From positions 19,456,248-19,520,247 of the forward strand of contig OY987266.1 in assembly GCA_963920665.1 (NCBI GenBank): a DNA stretch of 64,000 nucleotides, read 5' to 3'. The notes under the pieces are model-generated. The model did not search any database, was not told the DNA's origin, and saw nothing but the letters and a program-made list of their open reading frames with translations. Made by a program: the position numbers and the translations under genes. Below, in pieces: positions 25,056 through 36,519 of the stretch. This DNA is from Straminergon stramineum. Lineage: Eukaryota; Streptophyta; Bryopsida; Hypnales; Calliergonaceae. Each line of letters starts with the position of its first letter. The first letter of the stretch is position 1.

Positions 25056-28000
25056 ATATAGAGATTCAGAACCTATGCGAGATATGGTTTCTATGGACAG
25101 TGGGGAAGAGTCGATGGATTTGGTCTCAGAGGCAATGGATTATGCAATTACGCCATTTATTGGCGATAGTGCTGACGAGGGCGAGTCACAGGAGTCTTGC
25201 GCCCGGACTTCACCATTGAATGTAGGGGACGTGGTTAAGCTTTATCATCGAGGATTTGGTGAAGTTGGAGTAGGGTCTGTAGTGGAGGCAAGACCTGAAG
25301 GCGAGTGGCTTGGAGTTCCTATTCCATTCGAGCCGTGGATATTTGTTCTCATACGCCTGTCATTGTTTATCGTTGAAGCTCAATATTTTAGGGTCACACC
25401 TTGCCAAAGGGGTTTTACAACGCTCTCAGATGTCCTGAACCGAACGGTGTTGTGGAGTGCCGCGGACGTTGTTAAATGTATTGAAGATCCCCATTTCGAT
25501 TCGAGTCCATTTATTCGACAGGAGCAATGGACTGGGCTGGAGGTTCATCAGAATGATGCGGTGGGTGTGTTACTGTCATCCGGACGAATAAATTGTTGGA
25601 GGCCGAACAATAGTTTTCAGAATACTACCCTTGGTGAGGGGCACGTAGGTGTGACCGTCCTTGACGTTTTCGTGGGTGATCATGATGTAATCATGACCCA
25701 CGCTCGCTGGCCAATTTTAGAGTGTTGGTTCCCTAATGGTCAAAGTTTGAAGGACACGGTGGAGCACTTCCGTGCCTTTCCTGATGTACAGGATCCCCTT
25801 GCCTATCTGGGTGGAAGAGAGAAGGCGCCGTATCGATTCATAGTTCATCGACCCTCCCTTTGTCATACATAGACACAATTCACTCGTAAAACTAGCGACG
25901 ATGAAATTCGGAAGGTCAGTTCAGAGAAATGCTGCGACAGTCATTGCTGCCAGTTTTTTCCCCAGGCGAAATCGTTGATGGTCAGACAGAGATATTTTTC
26001 GAAGTCTTTTGAAGAGCGTCGAGATTATGGAATCGCTGCTGGCGGGCAATTGCATAGTGTGGATTGGACGCGGAAGCGGAAATATATTACTTTGGAAGGA
26101 TCAGAAGTTTGTGCCACTACATGGTACATTATTCACGGAGTACCGAAGTCCACCTACCACAATTACATGGATTTGTACAAGCAAGGTGTGGTTTCCTCGA
26201 CCCACGGGAACAAAGGGATCAAGCGTCCTTGACTTTGAACAGTGCAGGTCACTGGTACAATGAAAGCCATCATCGACAACACTACTGACCAAATGCCGCA
26301 TCAAATGCGGTCCGTAGGGAATGGGAGAGTCGACACATTGAAGTTCTTGCCTGCGGGAAACAACTCGAAGCGCGTTCATGTTGATGCTAATGAGGTATTC
26401 CGGTGAACCTTTTATATGATTGGATAGAACTATGATGTGTTTCTTTCGGAGTTCAGTGCTTGGGGACATCTTCCCATACATTTCTCTTTACAAACTTCAG
26501 TTTAGTCCGCCCTTATCGGTTGATCTCTTGATACACGTCTTCTTTCCATTCCTACCTCATCAGGAGATCTCCGGATATATGTCTCCCTATGCACTTCTTT
26601 TCATTCCTCCCTCATCGGGAGATCTCCCGATACATGTCTCCGAATGGATTTCTTTCCATTGCTACCTCATCGGGAGATCTCCCAATAAATGTTTCCCGAT
26701 GGACCTCTTTTGATTCCTACCTCATCAGGAGATCTCCCAATACATGTCTTAGAATGGACCTCTTTTGATTCCTACCTCATCGGGAGATCTCCCAATAAAT
26801 GTCTTAGAATGGACCTCTTTTGATTCCTACCTCATCGGGAGATCTCTCGATAAATGTCTTAGAATGAACTTGTTTTCATTCCTACCTCATCGGGAGATCT
26901 CCCGATACATGTCTCCGAATGGACTTCTTTCCATTGCTACCTCATCGGGAGATCTCCCGATATATATTTCCCGATGGACTTCTTTTGATTCCTACCTCAT
27001 CGGGAGATCTCCCGATACATGTCTTAGAATGGACTTGTTTTCATTGCTACCTCATCGGGAGATCTCCCGATAAATGTCTTAGAATGGACTTGTTTTCATT
27101 CCTACCTCATTGGGAGATCTCCCGATACATGTCTCCGAATGGACTTCTTTCCATTGCTACCTCATCGGGAGATCTCCCGATATGTGTCTCCCAATGGACT
27201 TGATTTTATTTCTATCCTATCCAAAATTCTTTTGACTGTCGTTTTGCGAAATCATTTGTCAACACTATTGCTATTGTGATTGTTGTTTACGGTGTTTTAG
27301 AATTCCATACCCTGACTGAATCTGATGTGTAGTCCGAGTTTTCTACTTGCAGTTGAATGTGGAGTGTGGCCTTCGTACAGTCAGCCAGTCCACGATTAGT
27401 AGAATAAAAAAGGAGCACTTCAATAACGTTTCCATTAAGCCTGTAGGCAACTCTTTTGCCAAATGTACGAAGTGCGATGAACTACAGCAATTCATTTTGA
27501 AATCACCAAAAGGAAGCTTGGACTTCGTGGAGTTCATGAAGCAGCGCGGTGAGCATCTGAATCATCAAGCATCCTGCCGTCGATTGTATGCCACATGGCG
27601 TGAAGAATCTAAGAGGAACCCTGAGGAGATACTATGCATCATTCACGACAAAATGGATACAAGGAAGATAGCTCTTCCAAGAATGCGGGTGACAACAAAG
27701 GCCACACAAGGTTTGGGTCAGCTTCCTATGAGTGTAACTGGTATGGTCGCTCATGGTCATGCCGACGGTGCATATGCCCATTATGGACTAGTGTGCTGGC
27801 CAGGCGACTCGAACTTCACTGTCTCATCGTTGGCTAAGCTGTTTCGTCGACTTGAAGGTCCCCCGATTCGGGAGACTGGCAACCTATTCCCCTATCCGCC
27901 TGCGAATACATTGTTCGAGGCATTACTTAGAGGGAAATCTAGGTGTATGGATGCCTTGAAATTGATTCCAAAGGATGCTCGACGTAGAGCTCGCCCTCTT

Positions 28001-29281
28001 CCTAAGAAGCTCTATCTTCAGCTTGACAATTCTGCGAAAGATAACAAGAACCAGTATCTCATGGCGTTCTTGTCTTTGCTTACTACAAGAGGAGTATTCC
28101 AGGAAATTCAGGTGGGTTTTCTACTAGTAGGACATACTCACAAGGACATTGATGCATATTTTAGCCACCTGTCCAAGGCTTTGAAGAGCAAGAATACATT
28201 TGTCGTCGCGGACCTTATGAAAGCCTTCATGGAGTCCCAAGAACTATCATTTATGCCAGAATTCATCCAAGAGGTGGCGGATTTCAAGTCGTTTGTCAAG
28301 GGTTACCTATGCAGCGGCATTGCTAAACTGATTGGTTTAGGGGAGATGCACCTCTTTCGGTTCTATGTGGATTGTTATGGAGTCCTTGTCATGAAATATA
28401 AGAAGTCAACAGTTGATTTACAGTGGCTACCATCTGATGGACCTTCGTGATGCTTGTGGAAGAAAGACCGAAGCGGTCGGCCGAAGCTACCTCTGGGTTG
28501 CCCTAAACCTGTTCCTTTCAAGCCCATGTGGGGTAGAGAAGTTCCCTCAGCATCCGAAAATCAAAAGAAGGCGGTGGAAGCGGCACGGAAAGCGACCTTG
28601 AACAAGGGTTTGATTCTGTTAGGACTGGAGAAGTACATTGACTTCTGGGAAGATGGAATGACCAAATGCAAGGGATTTGCAACCGCCTTTTCTCCATATG
28701 TCGAGTATTGGAAGCGTGTGTTGCGCGAGGTGAAGGAGCCACTTCCGGATTGTCCTACGGAATTGGTTGAAGGCTTCTGGCCAAAGTACGATTGGAGGGT
28801 GCAAAAATCATCTTCCCAGGAGCCGACAGTTAATCCTGTCGACATCCTTCCAGAGGAAGAGGAATTGGAACCTTATTGCGGACCCGCAAATGAGGCGCCA
28901 AGGGAAAGCTTCAATCCTTGGGTTGATATTCGTCCAGGTTCGTGGGTTCTGCTTCGACCCGAAGACCCCTCAATTTATGCTGTCTGGCAAGGAAGAGCAC
29001 TGTGCAAGGTTTGCAGAGAGGAAGGCCATGTCAACAACGAGAAGTTCTTGCTCCAATATTGGAGACCGGATAATTCTGAAAGTTCGATGAAATTGAGATA
29101 CCAAAATTGTTGGTACGGGAAGTGGGTTGTTGAGAATACACCTCCCGCTTGGGTGGATGCATCTTTTGTAGTATATGCGACTTGGTCCAAGAAAGTTAAC
29201 CCGAAATCACGAACCATTCCTAGGAAAAGTAGAGAAGCTACCCTTGCGAATTTGAATAGGGCAAACGAGGTGGACCCTTGA
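25056..29281 (+). pseudogene. Transposase-like protein, DUF8039-like plus DUF7869-like (broken)
   Basis: Three phase-0 joined exons after acceptors: 25056-25914, 25966-26394 and 27353-29281, about 1070 codons plus a missing first exon. Exon 1 has a segment like plant transposon DUF8039 (PLNVGDVVKL, GSVVEARPEGEWLGVPIP, TTLSDVLNRTVLW). Exon 2 resembles the N-terminal part of DUF7869 proteins (SEVCATTWYIIHGVPKSTY, HGNKGIKRP). Exon 3 has FAKCTKC, then an RNase-H-like core: IIHDKMD (27647 on), LYLQLDNSAKDNKNQ (Asp at 28025) and GHTHKDIDAYFS (28145-28153), plausible DDE/DDD positions. After it comes a C-terminal region with LLQYWRPDN and YGKWVVEN. In-frame stops: TAG 25870-25872; two TGA near 26230-26240; TGA 28448-28450 (CGA to TGA). 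The catalytic assignment is by analogy. The coding exons contain no palindromes; the intron does. Confidence 0.72.
26558..27182. repeat. 55-bp tandem array of palindromes, 12 units
   Basis: Palindromes start at 26558, 26613, 26668, 26723, 26778, 26833, 26888, 26943, 26998, 27053, 27108 and 27163, exactly 55 bp apart with no indel. The spacer is of the type ACATGTCTTAGAATGGACTT, then CTTTTGATTCCTACCT. Substitutions fall in both arms and spacers. The array fills most of the intron between transposase exons 26394 and 27353. Confidence 0.95.
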
Positions 29282-29309
29282 TCGACTATTGTGTGCTGAT
29301 CTTTACGGC

Positions 29310-30386
29310 TATTAGGAGATCTCCCAATTCGTAACTGTAGCAAGTCTTTCGGGAGATCTCCCGATGCTTTGTTTTTCTTGTCCGCATAGTGGCACAGCTA
29401 TCAGTTGATCTCCCGATGCTTCGTTTTGCTCGATGTTGTATTGGCAGGGCCATCGGAAGATCTCCCGATGTTTTTTTCTAACCGGCGCGAAAGTGGAAGC
29501 CTGCGTGTCCACATATGGTTTCTTGTCTTTCAAGGTTTAGTTAGGGACCACCGGTTCTTGTGAAATCTTCTATGCTGTGAATGCCTTCACTTTATTCATG
29601 AAGACTGGAATGTGTTCTTTTTATTCCTTCAGTGCAACCTCCAAATCCCATTTCTTAGTCATAGCAGGTGCTGGCACTCCATTGGCTTTGCTTTTCAATA
29701 TTTTCTTGTACTTGATCTCTTAAGCGATTATTAAAATGTTGCAAGACAATTTCCTTCTTTCTTGCATTGTAAATTACTATTTCCAATATTCATTTTCATT
29801 CGTTCTATTACATTTCAAATGACTTGGTCTTGTCATTCTTTGGAATCTTCTACCTCTCTGCTTTCAAATGTTTATGTTTCGAACGACTTTGTTAATATCA
29901 ATTAAGGCCAAGTTTTTACATTCATTGTTCATGCCCGGAATACTTTAGGAGGGCATAAGATGCATAAGACCACAATGTTCTGGTATACAAAATGATCATG
30001 CTAGCCTTACAAGGCTTGCACTCCATCAGGAGATTTCTAGGTAACTTACTCCCCACCTCCATTCCAAGTGGTAGCAATTACTTCATCATTCAGAGTTTCA
30101 ATCTTCCCTAACATGTATGTTCGTGTGCGTATGGGGCCTGGCACCACCCTCAAGGAAACCTAAACTTCTGTGTATCTGGATATCTCCCGATGTATTGCCT
30201 AAAATGAATCCATGTGAGCCCTATTTACTTCATCATTCACAATTAATGTATTTCCTAAGATGCACATTCATGTGATTCAATTGACCTATCGGGAGCCGTG
30301 CAACACACTTACAGAAATTAACTGTACAGTATCTGGAAATCTCCCGTTGTAATGCCTCACACCATGTATCGGGAGATTTCTGCGTT
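29310..30386. repeat. Palindromes in right subterminal region
   Basis: Copies at 29310, 29347, 29399 and 29451 follow directly after the transposase stop. Degraded copies lie at 30024, 30173, 30330 and 30367, the last about 25-50 bp inside the right TIR. Confidence 0.8.
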
Positions 30387-30408
30387 TTCTTAATTTTGGA
30401 CTTTCAAT

Positions 30409-30434
30409 AGTCCAAAAGTAGTTAAATATGGCAT
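30409..30434 (-). repeat. Right terminal inverted repeat
   Basis: Reverse complement of 7852-7877 over all 26 bp. Immediately inside, GGACTTTCAATAGTCC can form a short hairpin with the TIR end. Confidence 0.85.
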
Positions 30435-30699
30435 ATGAGTATAGTGTATCATTTTTGAGTTCTAAGTGGATGCACTGCTAAGTTGGTTCCTGTTTACTTT
30501 TGAAAATTTTCCCTCTCACCTATTGCTTATATTGCTTATTGATTGTGAGCACCTCTAAAATTCTTATTTTCGACTTTTGAATTATGCTTTGAACAAACAC
30601 TATGATCTTCCAAATACACCGTTCAATGATATGAAAATTGCATGGTAAATGCATCTTTAGAATGTGTTTAGTACTATACACTTGAATGATTAACCCTTG

Positions 30700-31745
30700 A
30701 AGGATGACCCTCTAAAAGTGTCTCATGGATGCCTTCATTTTTCACTATGAAAGCAAAGAATACACCTATTGGTTCAATAATCAAAGAATGTTTTTTTTTT
30801 AACAAATGGGGGATCCATTGCATTACAAAACCCCAGAATACAGGACAGCCAAGCCGAGAAGGCTGGACAATGAAGAGAGAAGAGTGAAAGCAGGAAAGGA
30901 ATCAATAGCTACATAAATAAACAAGAAGAAGGCCCCAACTAGTTCCAAATGATACTAGGTCCGTCCCTATAGGCAAGAACAAGTGATTTGAGCTAGGTGC
31001 GGTCGAATTTGTCCCAAATAATCTGGGCGTTCCCTGGGCGTTGGCAAGCTCCAAGTTGAGCATTCAGCTGAGCTGCTCGACCCGAATCTAAGAGGGCGTC
31101 CCATAGAGTTCGCTGTATAAACTCTAAAGGCCACTGATGTTGAGCGAACACCTTGCTATCACGGGCGATCCATATCACCATGTGGTCTACAAGGAGGATC
31201 CACGAAGTAAGGTCCAGATAGACCGCAGGTCTTGGAACCGTCGAGGAGTCGATGAGCCGAAGACACATTGGGAGAAAGTCATTCTGGCATGGGGTCCGAT
31301 GATAGGTGGGTATGGGCAGGCCGCTCTTCACTGTTGACTTACTCGACATCACTTGGCCGTAAGCTCCTAACACAACACTGCCAGTTACGAAGGACAATTC
31401 CCTCGATCTCGAAGTGGACAGGGCATCTCCCACTAACGTATGCACCAGAATGGAGCGAAGTATGGCACAAAACTAGATCTATCAAAGAAGCGACCTTCAT
31501 GTGGTCTGTTTGGCATAATGCTGTCGCGGTGCACTCTGGAGAGCTCGAATTGCCCAGCACATCGACACCATATGTAACTGCTATAACCTCGGAGTTGAAG
31601 AATCTCCGTTCCACAGATTTTTCTCTTGCCCTCGAGCTCAAGAAGTCTGGGATTATTCACAGTCAATTCTTTATCATATTAATCAAAGAATTTTGGTGAC
31701 TAACTTGGTCATGGGGCCGTGTCCTTCAAGACCGGTTAACCCTTG
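30700..31745. repeat. Dispersed repeat, copy 1, split by the LINE
   Basis: 30700-30790 plus 31690-31745 resembles 34955-35075: both have ATGGATG.CTTCATT, ACACCTATTGGTTCAATAA-type and TGGGG.C.GTGTC blocks. The second copy lacks the LINE, which independently supports that insertion. Confidence 0.55.
30790..31679 (-). mobile_element. 5'-truncated LINE copy with poly(A) and 12-bp TSD
   Basis: On the minus strand the 890-bp insert ends in a 10-A tail (T-run 30791-30800). It is flanked by the 12-bp duplication TAATCAAAGAAT at 30778-30789 and 31680-31691. The interior is GC-richer than its surroundings. Its minus-strand frame (30993-31445) has a segment MVIWIARDSKVFAQHQWPLE like the region after the zf-RVT domain at the C-terminus of plant LINE ORF2. 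No RT core is present. Several frames are open, so it is a degraded fragment. Confidence 0.75.
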
Positions 31746-32624
31746 GGTCAAAATATCTCACATACAAACAACAATACTGACATATATTTCAAACAATAGG
31801 TACTCCCTCTGCTATCACACTCTACAAAATTCCTTAATTATCAGATCATTCAGGTACACTTTGGTCACCTGGGGCATGATAATGAAGAGTTCTAAATGCA
31901 CAGTATTGGATATTCAAGTTCCTACTGCCGAGTGTACTGTAGCAAGACCAAGGATTCATCTGGTTTGCCCATCTTTGTGAGAAATTAGGAATCATTTTGG
32001 GACCGTATTCAGTCTTGTTCCATTCCCCTCTGCTTCTTGCTCCAGATGCAAATTTGATCATTCTGTCATGTGGACCCAAGCTTGAACTGTACAATTCTAG
32101 CGTGGCCTTTTTGTTGTTTGGTGAGAACTTAGGAGATTATACGTAACATACGAAGCAATTACACAATTGCTTTTGTTCATGTTTTAAACGTGCTCATTTT
32201 TCTACGTATGGAAGTACAAGATACGTACAGTAGTACAAAACAATTTTGTGAAACGTGATTCTAACTTACAGCCAGTGTGATTCAACGTTCTGTACAGTAC
32301 AGTAGCCTCAGAGCTTCAATTGGTATATGACCGTGAAATTTTCATGATTCATTTGTATAACCCAAGTGACTTCGAATCTCTCACAATTAGTACCAACTCC
32401 CCAGCACATAGTTCATATCCTGCTTTTGATCATCTTATTGTATTACTATCAACAACACCAACATCGGCAGACTTGTGTAGGACATGCACTCCTAGCACTT
32501 AAGAGATGCCAGTAAGAGTTTCCAAGCGGACAGCATAAAGTAAAACTCGCTACAATAACACACGAAGATTACGGTATTCATTTAACCAGTATATATGTGT
32601 GGAGAATCAGTTGTATGGAATTGT

Positions 32625-33956
32625 CTAGTCGAGGCTGAAGAAATGGTGCTTGTGTTTACGTTCACCCATAGGCTCGAAGCGTTCCAGCTCCTCGTCCTCC
32701 TCCTTCCTCTCGTGCCGTTCATGAACAGCATAAGCCGTGGCAGCAGCAGCAGCTGCTTCAGCTTCATGCGCCCGCCTCCTCTCCACTTTCAGCTCTTCCT
32801 CGAGACGCTCGACCTGATTCTGCACAGGCATTTCACTCGTACGGATCAATTTCTTTTGCCAAACATTCAAACCAAACTTCAACTGCTACATAAATTTCTT
32901 TCGATCCTCCACGAGGATCACTCTCGATGTGCGTCCATGTGGAGTAGTTTGCCAAAATCCATGATGATAAAAAAATCTTCGTTCTTGTTGATCTTGGGAC
33001 CAGAGTTGGGATTCTAGCTTATACAATGTTTGTACATGTTGGATTGCTACTTTCTGCTTCGTAATATAGCAAACGAGACAGTAGGGTTGTTGAGGAGTAG
33101 AAGGACGCATAAAAAACTTCAGGATTTGAAAATCGGTCAATCTTGGTGGGTAGTCATGTGACGATGCGATGGTGATTCAAGTACTCAAAGAGTAGGGTTC
33201 AAGATAACAAGGAATGAGAACTCATTGTTTGAGGAGGAAGCAGTAAAAAAGAGGCCAAAATTGTTTGGAATCCGCTTACATTCTCGTATCCTCCTGCTCC
33301 ATAAGCACCAGGGGCCGCGTAGCCAGGTTGGTTTCTGCCATAGCCAGCGCCGTAACCCTCACCGTATCCCCCACTGTATCCCCCACCGTAGCTTTCCCCT
33401 CGCATTCCCCCGCTCAAGCCCATTCCCAGGTCCGATTCTCCAGGCTGCACGTACACCACTTCTGGCTGGTGGTGATGCCCGTGCTTGTGGTGCTCATATC
33501 TGTACAAGGCGCGAAGGTTAGTCTCGTAACTTATTGCTGCAACTCATGGCAATCAGTTTTATATAACCAAAACATCAGATGAACCAAGTGTTTGCTGCTT
33601 ATGAAATCGAAGCGGGAGGAAATTTTTTGAAACGGGGGGAGATTTATATTCCTCAACATATACATTCTTACTGCACTTTTTCTAGGAAACATTTCAGCAA
33701 ATTTCAGAAACATGGGAGATTTTTCTCTTTACATAATATTCTTGCTGTACTCTTACCAGGAGAAGATTTCTGCAAATTTTCAGGAAAAGATGAAGAAGCT
33801 TACTGTTCTCCACCATAAGGTCGGACTCCGTAGCCTTCACTACCGTAAGGCGCACCATAGCCAGCTTCAGTGGCATAACCCCGGCCATTGTACTCACCCC
33901 CTTCGACGTAGCCATCTTCGCCATAGTACTCCTCTCGTCTGTATTCTCCCGGGTAC

Positions 33957-33961
<5 letters not shown>
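32625..33961 (-). CDS. Tyr/Gly/His-rich protein, 190 aa (3 exons)
   Basis: Exons 33804-33961, 33280-33499 and 32625-32819, with good GTAAGC donors and CAG acceptors, keep phase and give 190 residues. Residues 1-53 are rich in Tyr, Gly and Glu (MAYPGEYRREEYYGEDGY). Then comes a His cluster (EHHKHGHHHQPEVVYVQPG) and a GGGYSGGYGEGYGAGYGR low-complexity tract. The last exon encodes a short charged helix or coiled coil (QVERLEEELKVERRRAHEAE), an Ala run and a basic tail ending KHKHHFFSLD. There is no signal peptide or membrane segment. The composition is typical of hydrophilic, possibly stress-related plant proteins, but I do not recognise a named family. A pure GA tract lies directly before the ATG in the 5' leader. 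No disruption seen. Confidence 0.8.

Positions 33962-33993
<32 letters not shown>
33962..33993 (-). repeat. (GA)n microsatellite in 5' leader
   Basis: A perfect TC/GA run of about 32 bp touches the start codon of the Tyr/Gly/His-rich gene. GA repeats in plant leaders and promoters are known binding sites of BPC/GAGA-binding proteins; a regulatory role here is inference. Confidence 0.9.
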
Positions 33994-33995
<2 letters not shown>

Positions 33996-34322
33996 CAATC
34001 GCGTATCTGATCAGAGTGGAAACTTTGAAATTGGTTGAAGAGAACTCGATAATCTACAAAACTGTCCTGCACATACTTATATGCATGTTGTGTAAGCTGC
34101 CGTCAAGGAACTTTCCAAGGGAGAAAGTCATCTTCCGGGAACTTACGATGTGGATTGTTCGAGGCACAATTCCAGGTGAAGAAGTGGACTTACAAGCTAC
34201 ATCCAGAAGTGATATCTTGTGTTTAGGAAAGCTGTTGGATATACGGTTCTATTGTGGAAGTCTATATAGGTGGTGACTCTAAGATTGAACGTGCATAACA
34301 TGCGGTGTTAAGCACGTCTTGC

Positions 34323-34340
34323 TCCAGGGTTAACCCTGGA
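34323..34340. repeat. 18-bp perfect palindrome
   Basis: TCCAGGGTTAACCCTGGA equals its own reverse complement. A shorter relative, TCCAGGGTTAACCCT, recurs at about 34914, next to the dispersed repeat at 34955-35075. It is unrelated to the GGGAGATCTCCC palindrome. Confidence 0.8.
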
Positions 34341-35079
34341 CCGCTCCGACGTTCAACAAGTGGACGACGAACAGATTGATACTGTCGGTTGTATCTTCTT
34401 ACTACTGCTTGGATGAAAGCCATCCTAATTTGTGGAGATACGTTATGAAGTTGTTGTCCTATTTAAGGTTTGGATTTGGTGTTACCAGAGTACGTATTTT
34501 TCTAAAATTACCAATGTGCAAGGATGTCAAGTGGTCAAACTGCATTGATTTTAGTTCAAAACTGGATTTGCCAAAATGAGGTCATAGATTTTAAGAGTAC
34601 AAAAGTTTCGAAAAATCATCATGCGAAGAGAATCCCATTTCAAATCCATTCCAACAAATTTTACACAAAAAATGATAATATTTTGCTTGTAATCGAATTA
34701 ACTAAAGAAGGAATTTTGGAACTTCTCTTTCAAAATCTATTAAGAAAAAATAAAAAAGATTGATGATAGCATTGATGAATCTAACCATATAGATAGAATC
34801 TACAACTCACAATCTACAACTTTTGTCTATGTGTCAATTCGAAAATATGCTTCTAAATGACACTTTATAATGATTTTTCTCAAATTGTCAATTTTGGAGA
34901 TGAATTTGGATGTTCCAGGGTTAACCCTAAAACATTGACACAGACATTTTCTGTCTAATGGATGACTTCATTGTTGTCTATGAAAAAAACAGAATGCACC
35001 TATTGGTCCAATAACGGAGCAATTTTGCTTACTACCTTGATGATGGGGGCTGTGTCTTTTGAGGGTTAAACTGAATTTT

Positions 35080-36519
35080 TACCGCAAAGTTGGTCTTCTG
35101 CAATGGATTTGTGATTTGCCGTGTGGAATCCAACAACGGGAAGAAGCTAACAAGGAGATGGTGCGCTAGAGTTTGAGACAGAGTCAAGCAGCGTTAAGTT
35201 AAGCTTATATCATCCAAGTTCAGGAACTATTGAAGAGCAATGGATGTCTAGAACATGGAAGCATTATTGGAGCTAACAAATTTCGCTGACATTTGAGGAC
35301 GATGTACGTAATTGAAAGTCTTGCCATATTTTGTGGAAGATAGTTCAGAGTTAGGACCAGTCAAGCTTTTCATGGCGTAATATACTTTACAATTGCAAGA
35401 CAGAATCTCAATTGCAAATCAACACACAGAATCATATTTGTGCATGATTACAGTGGCATGATTCACTGTAAAAGCAACTTCTCTACAATGGAAAGGGCTC
35501 ATTTCTCAGCAGTTTCTTAAGCAGTTTTTATGGATGATTTTGATGAAAAAACTAATTTTCTGACCAACACGTGAAATGTCTGATATAAATTTTGTCCCAA
35601 TTTTTTCCCTACAGGATTCGGAGGGTCATCGGAGTTCTCGGAAGGCTTAGAAATGTCCAAAGCCCAAATGAAATGATCATGATGGGATTCTATGCAAACT
35701 ATGGACATATACATATTAAGGTGATGATGCAAATTGAACAATTTTTAGAGAACATGAAAGAGAATTTATGTCTAATTTATAGCCCATTATGTGGTTATAT
35801 ATTTGGTATTTTGGAAAAACTACAATATTATACAATACAAATCGATACAATTCGAATTTTGTTAAAACTACAATACAAATCTATACAATTGCTTAATCTA
35901 TTCATTTTTCTAGTGTTTGAAGGTCAATCCTGATACTTTCTAGAAAAATGAATGGCATTCCAAAAGGAATGGATGGTACACTTCAAGAATATACAATACC
36001 ACACATGTAAGGAAGGTTGTTATTCTCACACTTGATCACCATACATGTATGTACACAACCCTTTCCTCCAATACAAAACAAACTTACACTATTTTCTAGC
36101 TTCTCGTTTTATAAACACTTTTGATGAATTCCACCAAATATATGGTACAAAATTGTCACTACAATTGTCACTACACCTAGAGGCCCAATATATTCAAGTT
36201 CTTTTAAGGGTTGAATTATACTTTCCTCAATATGATCAATTAAAATTGTCTTTTTAAAACAAGTGGATCCTTGGGCTTTCAAGGCTTAAATATAGACATT
36301 TTGCACTACATAACATTATTCTTTGATAAATTAGGAAGGCCTTTAGGGGCCTTTAAGACGAGTAGTTCATTTTAGTAATCTCATGTTTACCAAATCACCA
36401 TATAGCTAGTTGCAAGAAGTCAAATCTACTTTGAAAACTTGATTATTAATTTAATAGACTCTTATTCTACTACTGTGATTCCTATGATGAATCCCCTTCA
36501 TTGAATTTGGATTTGGAAA
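35080..36519. other. AT-rich intergenic DNA, no gene seen
   Basis: No ORF here shows coding composition, splice-linked neighbours or a known motif. Confidence 0.6.

Larger units (their letters stand above)
7852..30434. mobile_element. 22.6-kb DNA transposon with 26-bp TIRs and about 60 internal palindromes
   Basis: The ends are a perfect 26-bp inverted repeat (7852-7877 and 30409-30434). Every copy of the 20-bp palindrome in the window lies between them, from about 60 bp inside the left end to about 50 bp inside the right end. Two gene sets point outward: minus-strand genes from 18248 to 8583 and a plus-strand transposase from 25056 to 29281, with a central spacer. The TIRs start ATGCCATATTTAACTACTTT. 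An AT dinucleotide at each outer edge could belong to the TIR or be a 2-bp target duplication; no longer TSD is visible. The transposase resembles DUF7869/DUF8039 proteins rather than a well-known superfamily. The copy is inactive: several nonsense codons, a frameshift and a nested LTR. Confidence 0.8.

Noticed and set aside
26558..27182. CRISPR-like array (regular palindromic repeats with fixed spacers)
   Set aside because: The spacers are themselves copies of each other, the DNA is plant nuclear with introns, and no cas-like gene exists. It is a tandem repeat inside an intron.
26420..27203. ORFs with repeated IGRSPD / SGDLPI peptides over the 55-bp array
   Set aside because: They are translations of the stop-free palindrome within an intron. 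The phase-compatible transposase exons on both sides skip this region.
28454..29281. Separate gene downstream of the transposase
   Set aside because: It is in the same frame as the preceding exon and separated only by a TGA at 28448-28450, best explained as CGA mutated to TGA.
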